Positions 62,333 to 64,000 of a stretch of DNA of 64,000 nucleotides are shown here, in pieces. The position numbers and the translations under genes were made by a program. The DNA is taken from NCBI RefSeq assembly GCF_000015245.1, contig NC_008700.1:998001-1062000 (forward strand), read 5' to 3'. Numbering within the stretch: position 1 is the stretch's first letter; each line of letters starts with the position of its first letter. Source of the stretch: Shewanella amazonensis SB2B (GTDB taxonomy: Bacteria; Pseudomonadota; Gammaproteobacteria; Enterobacterales; Shewanellaceae). The notes under the pieces are model-generated. The model did not search any database. It was not told the origin of the DNA and saw only the letters and a list, made by a program, of their open reading frames with translations.

Positions 62333-62712
62333 GACTCACTATTGTATCTGCCCTCGGATTATCCTTGTTGCCGCTATTTTCCTCGGCATCCGCGCTCGAC
62401 ACCTGTTCGGAAGACAGTCGCTCTCCAGGTTGCCTGCTGTATCTCGAAGGCGTGGTCGATGGGGCTCTGATGTACAAAACCAGTGCACTGGGTGCCAGAC
62501 CAGAATCCGATGGATTTGAGAGCAGGGCGCTCAAATATCGGGGTGGCAGTCGTTTCCAGGATGCCAATCGCCGCTATTGCGTGGACAGAATCCCCGATCG
62601 TAACGTGTTGGTGGAAGGGCTGACCGAAGCTGTGAGCTCTGGCGAAGTGAAGGATCAGGAAGGCCTGGCCCAGGCCATGTACAGCCTGCTCGATTGTCAG
62701 CGTCTTAAGTAA
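62329..62712 (+). CDS. Rap1a/Tai-like small periplasmic protein
   Basis: A 127-residue exported protein with signal peptide RLTIVSALGLSLLPLFSSASA. The mature part has four cysteines (DTCSEDSRSPGC, RRYCVDRIPDR, LLDCQRLK) and the pattern GCLLYLEGVVDGALM ... YCVDRIPDRNVLVEGLTEAV, which resembles the Rap1a/Tai domain first described in type VI secretion immunity proteins. No secretion or toxin genes are near. It overlaps both neighbours (nhaA stop, nhaR start), which places it inside an nhaA-nhaR operon and suggests a role tied to the antiporter or to sodium sensing. That role is inference. Confidence 0.72.
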   Translation: MRLTIVSALGLSLLPLFSSASALDTCSEDSRSPGCLLYLEGVVDGALMYKTSALGARPESDGFESRALKYRGGSRFQDANRRYCVDRIPDRNVLVEGLTEAVSSGEVKDQEGLAQAMYSLLDCQRLK

Positions 62713-63620
62713 TGCAGCATCTGAATTACAACCATCTTTATTATTTCTGGATGGTACAGAGCAAGGGCTCGGTGGTAAAAGCTGCCGAGGCCCTGTGCCT
62801 CACACCACAAACCGTTACCGGGCAGATCCGTGCGCTGGAAGACAGGCTCGGTGGTGCGCTGTTCAAACGGGTTGGGCGACAACTTGAACCCACGGACTTG
62901 GGGGAGCTGGTTTTTCGATACGCCGACAAGATGTTCAACTTAAGCTATGAGCTTTTGGACATATTGAACTACCGCAAAGACGCTGCCATGTTGTTTGAGG
63001 TGGGCATTGCAGATGCTCTGTCCAAGGCGCTGTCGAGCCGGGTACTCCTGTCTGTGTTGCCTACAGACGGTAGTATGCGTCTGGCCTGTTATGAAGCTAC
63101 CCACGAGAGCCTGATGGCACGATTGCGGGAGCATAAATTGGACATGATCCTGTCTGATTGTGCCGGTGAGTCCCTCAAATATCCGGAAATCCTGTCCAAA
63201 AAGTTGGGAGAGTGCGGCGTCAGTTTCTTCTCTTCTAAAACCTACACCAAGCCTTTCCCCGCCTGCCTTGAGGAAGACAAGCTGCTCATCCCGGGAAAGC
63301 GCACCAGCCTTGGGCAGCAGCTGCATCGCTGGTTTGCTGAAAAGAACCTCGAAGTGCGTATTCTCGGGGAATTCGACGATGCGGCCATGATGAAAGCCTT
63401 CGGCTTTTTCGGACAAGGGATTTTTGTCGCCCCGTCGATTTACAAGCAGGATATTTTAGGCCACGGCATGCAAGTGATAGGCGAAACTCGGGACGTTCGG
63501 GAGGAATATCATGTGATGTTCGCCGAGCGCATGATCCAGCATCCAGCGGTTCAACGATTGCTTGAGACACGTTTTGATGACCTGTTTTCAGGGCTCGACA
63601 GTCAGGTTCAGAGCTTTTAA
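62712..63620 (+). CDS. nhaR: LysR-family transcriptional activator NhaR
   Basis: A 302-residue LysR regulator. N-terminal helix-turn-helix (HLYYFWMVQSKGSVVKAAEALCLTPQTVTGQIRALEDRLGGALFKRVGRQLEPT) is nearly the E. coli NhaR sequence; the sensor domain (VLLSVLPTDGSMRLACYEATHESLMARLREHKLDMILSD) also fits. NhaR activates nhaA in response to Na+. Its start overlaps the stop of the Rap1a-like gene. Confidence 0.95.
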   Translation: MQHLNYNHLYYFWMVQSKGSVVKAAEALCLTPQTVTGQIRALEDRLGGALFKRVGRQLEPTDLGELVFRYADKMFNLSYELLDILNYRKDAAMLFEVGIADALSKALSSRVLLSVLPTDGSMRLACYEATHESLMARLREHKLDMILSDCAGESLKYPEILSKKLGECGVSFFSSKTYTKPFPACLEEDKLLIPGKRTSLGQQLHRWFAEKNLEVRILGEFDDAAMMKAFGFFGQGIFVAPSIYKQDILGHGMQVIGETRDVREEYHVMFAERMIQHPAVQRLLETRFDDLFSGLDSQVQSF

Positions 63621-63716
63621 TTGCGTGTCAGCTATCTTCCGAGGTCCCAAGGTGCCCCCTTGCCAATTTCCTGCTAAACTTGGCGCCAAATTTTCAGAGG
63701 CTTAAGGAAGCAATAA

Positions 63717-63968
63717 GTGACTGAGTTGATGAGTACTGCCCGCGTTCGCTGGGCCTGCCGCCGTGGCATGCTGGAGCTGGACGTGTTGTTCCAGCCGTTT
63801 GTTGAAAACCACTACGAGGCACTTAGCGACGAGCAAAAGGCTGTGTTTGTAAGACTGCTGGCCTGCGAAGATCCCGAGCTCTTTGCCTGGTTTATGGGGC
63901 ATGAGCAATGCCCGGACTCTGAACTTGCTGACATGGTAGTCACGGTTCGTGGACGTCCGGCGCCATAA
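63717..63968 (+). CDS. sdhE: Succinate dehydrogenase assembly factor SdhE (antitoxin CptB family)
   Basis: An 83-residue protein of the SdhE/YgfY family that promotes covalent flavinylation of SdhA. The RGxxE motif (WACRRGMLELDVLF) and downstream FVENHYEALSDEQKAVFVRLLACEDPELFAWFMG are typical. A GTG at 63717 has AAGGAAG six bases upstream, which makes it the best start; ATG at 63729 would also keep the motif. The window ends 32 bases later, so downstream partners (in relatives, cptA/ygfX or nadB) are not visible. Confidence 0.92.
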   Translation: MTELMSTARVRWACRRGMLELDVLFQPFVENHYEALSDEQKAVFVRLLACEDPELFAWFMGHEQCPDSELADMVVTVRGRPAP

Positions 63969-64000
63969 TTTTTCTGTCTCGTCTTCAAAGGATCAGTACT

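Overview
The window is a continuous piece of a gammaproteobacterial chromosome, almost certainly Shewanella. Supporting this are rpsU-yqeY-dnaG-rpoD, an ArcB-type stand-alone Hpt protein next to oxyR and a membrane class III cyclase, exeAB, nhaD plus nhaA/nhaR, and tRNA-Ile2(CAT) beside rpoD. Base composition is even and moderately GC-rich. Gene density is high. I see no rRNA, CRISPR array, insertion sequence, prophage or integron, so most of this is core genome.

Layout. 1-5492: the 3' part of a co-directional, overlapping seven-gene membrane/lipid cluster (SDR, FAD oxidase, DUF1365, CFA-type methyltransferase, DUF2878, chalcone-isomerase-like, DUF3833 lipoprotein). 5582-8518: a beta-solenoid DUF4097 protein, an FKBP isomerase and fumC. 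8573-13296 (minus strand): tRNA-Ile2 and the macromolecular synthesis operon (rpsU, yqeY, dnaG, rpoD), divergent from tsaD. 14668-18080: plsY, folB-folK, uppP and an RlmA-like gene. 18164-23087: lpp, cca, exeA-exeB. 23168-31604: nhaD, a small membrane protein, pyrB-hemL, a ClC-family protein, a coiled-coil membrane protein with erpA, and two small proteins. 31743-36590: a secreted S9 peptidase divergent from a CadC-like membrane regulator. 36646-40468: mepM-anmK (murein turnover) and tyrS. 40566-45368: small membrane proteins, cbiB-like, mtnN, gltD. 45376-49827: gltB. 50333-53138: a YhcC-type radical SAM protein, hptA and oxyR. 53168-58528: a class III cyclase, mutH, a 695-bp gap with DnaA-box-like sites, rppH and ptsP. 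58594-63968: a TauE/SafE permease, lgt-thyA, nhaA-(Rap1a-like)-nhaR, and sdhE.

How genes connect. Several groups look translationally coupled: ATGA-type or longer overlaps occur in the lipid cluster, exeA/exeB, DUF6776/erpA, mepM/anmK, lgt/thyA and nhaA/Rap1a-like/nhaR. Information-processing genes form the rpsU operon. Redox and respiratory signalling genes (hptA, oxyR, the cyclase) lie side by side. Cell-envelope genes (plsY, uppP, lpp, mepM, anmK, lgt) recur through the window.

The least-explained signals are in non-coding DNA or small genes: a sigma-54-like -24/-12 element with TGTCCG palindromes upstream of the DUF4097 gene; nested inverted repeats upstream of nhaD; a LiuR-like palindrome upstream of gltB; a DnaA-box cluster between mutH and rppH; and a Rap1a/Tai-like periplasmic protein coupled between nhaA and nhaR. 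All calls come from reading the sequence and from family knowledge; no database search was run.
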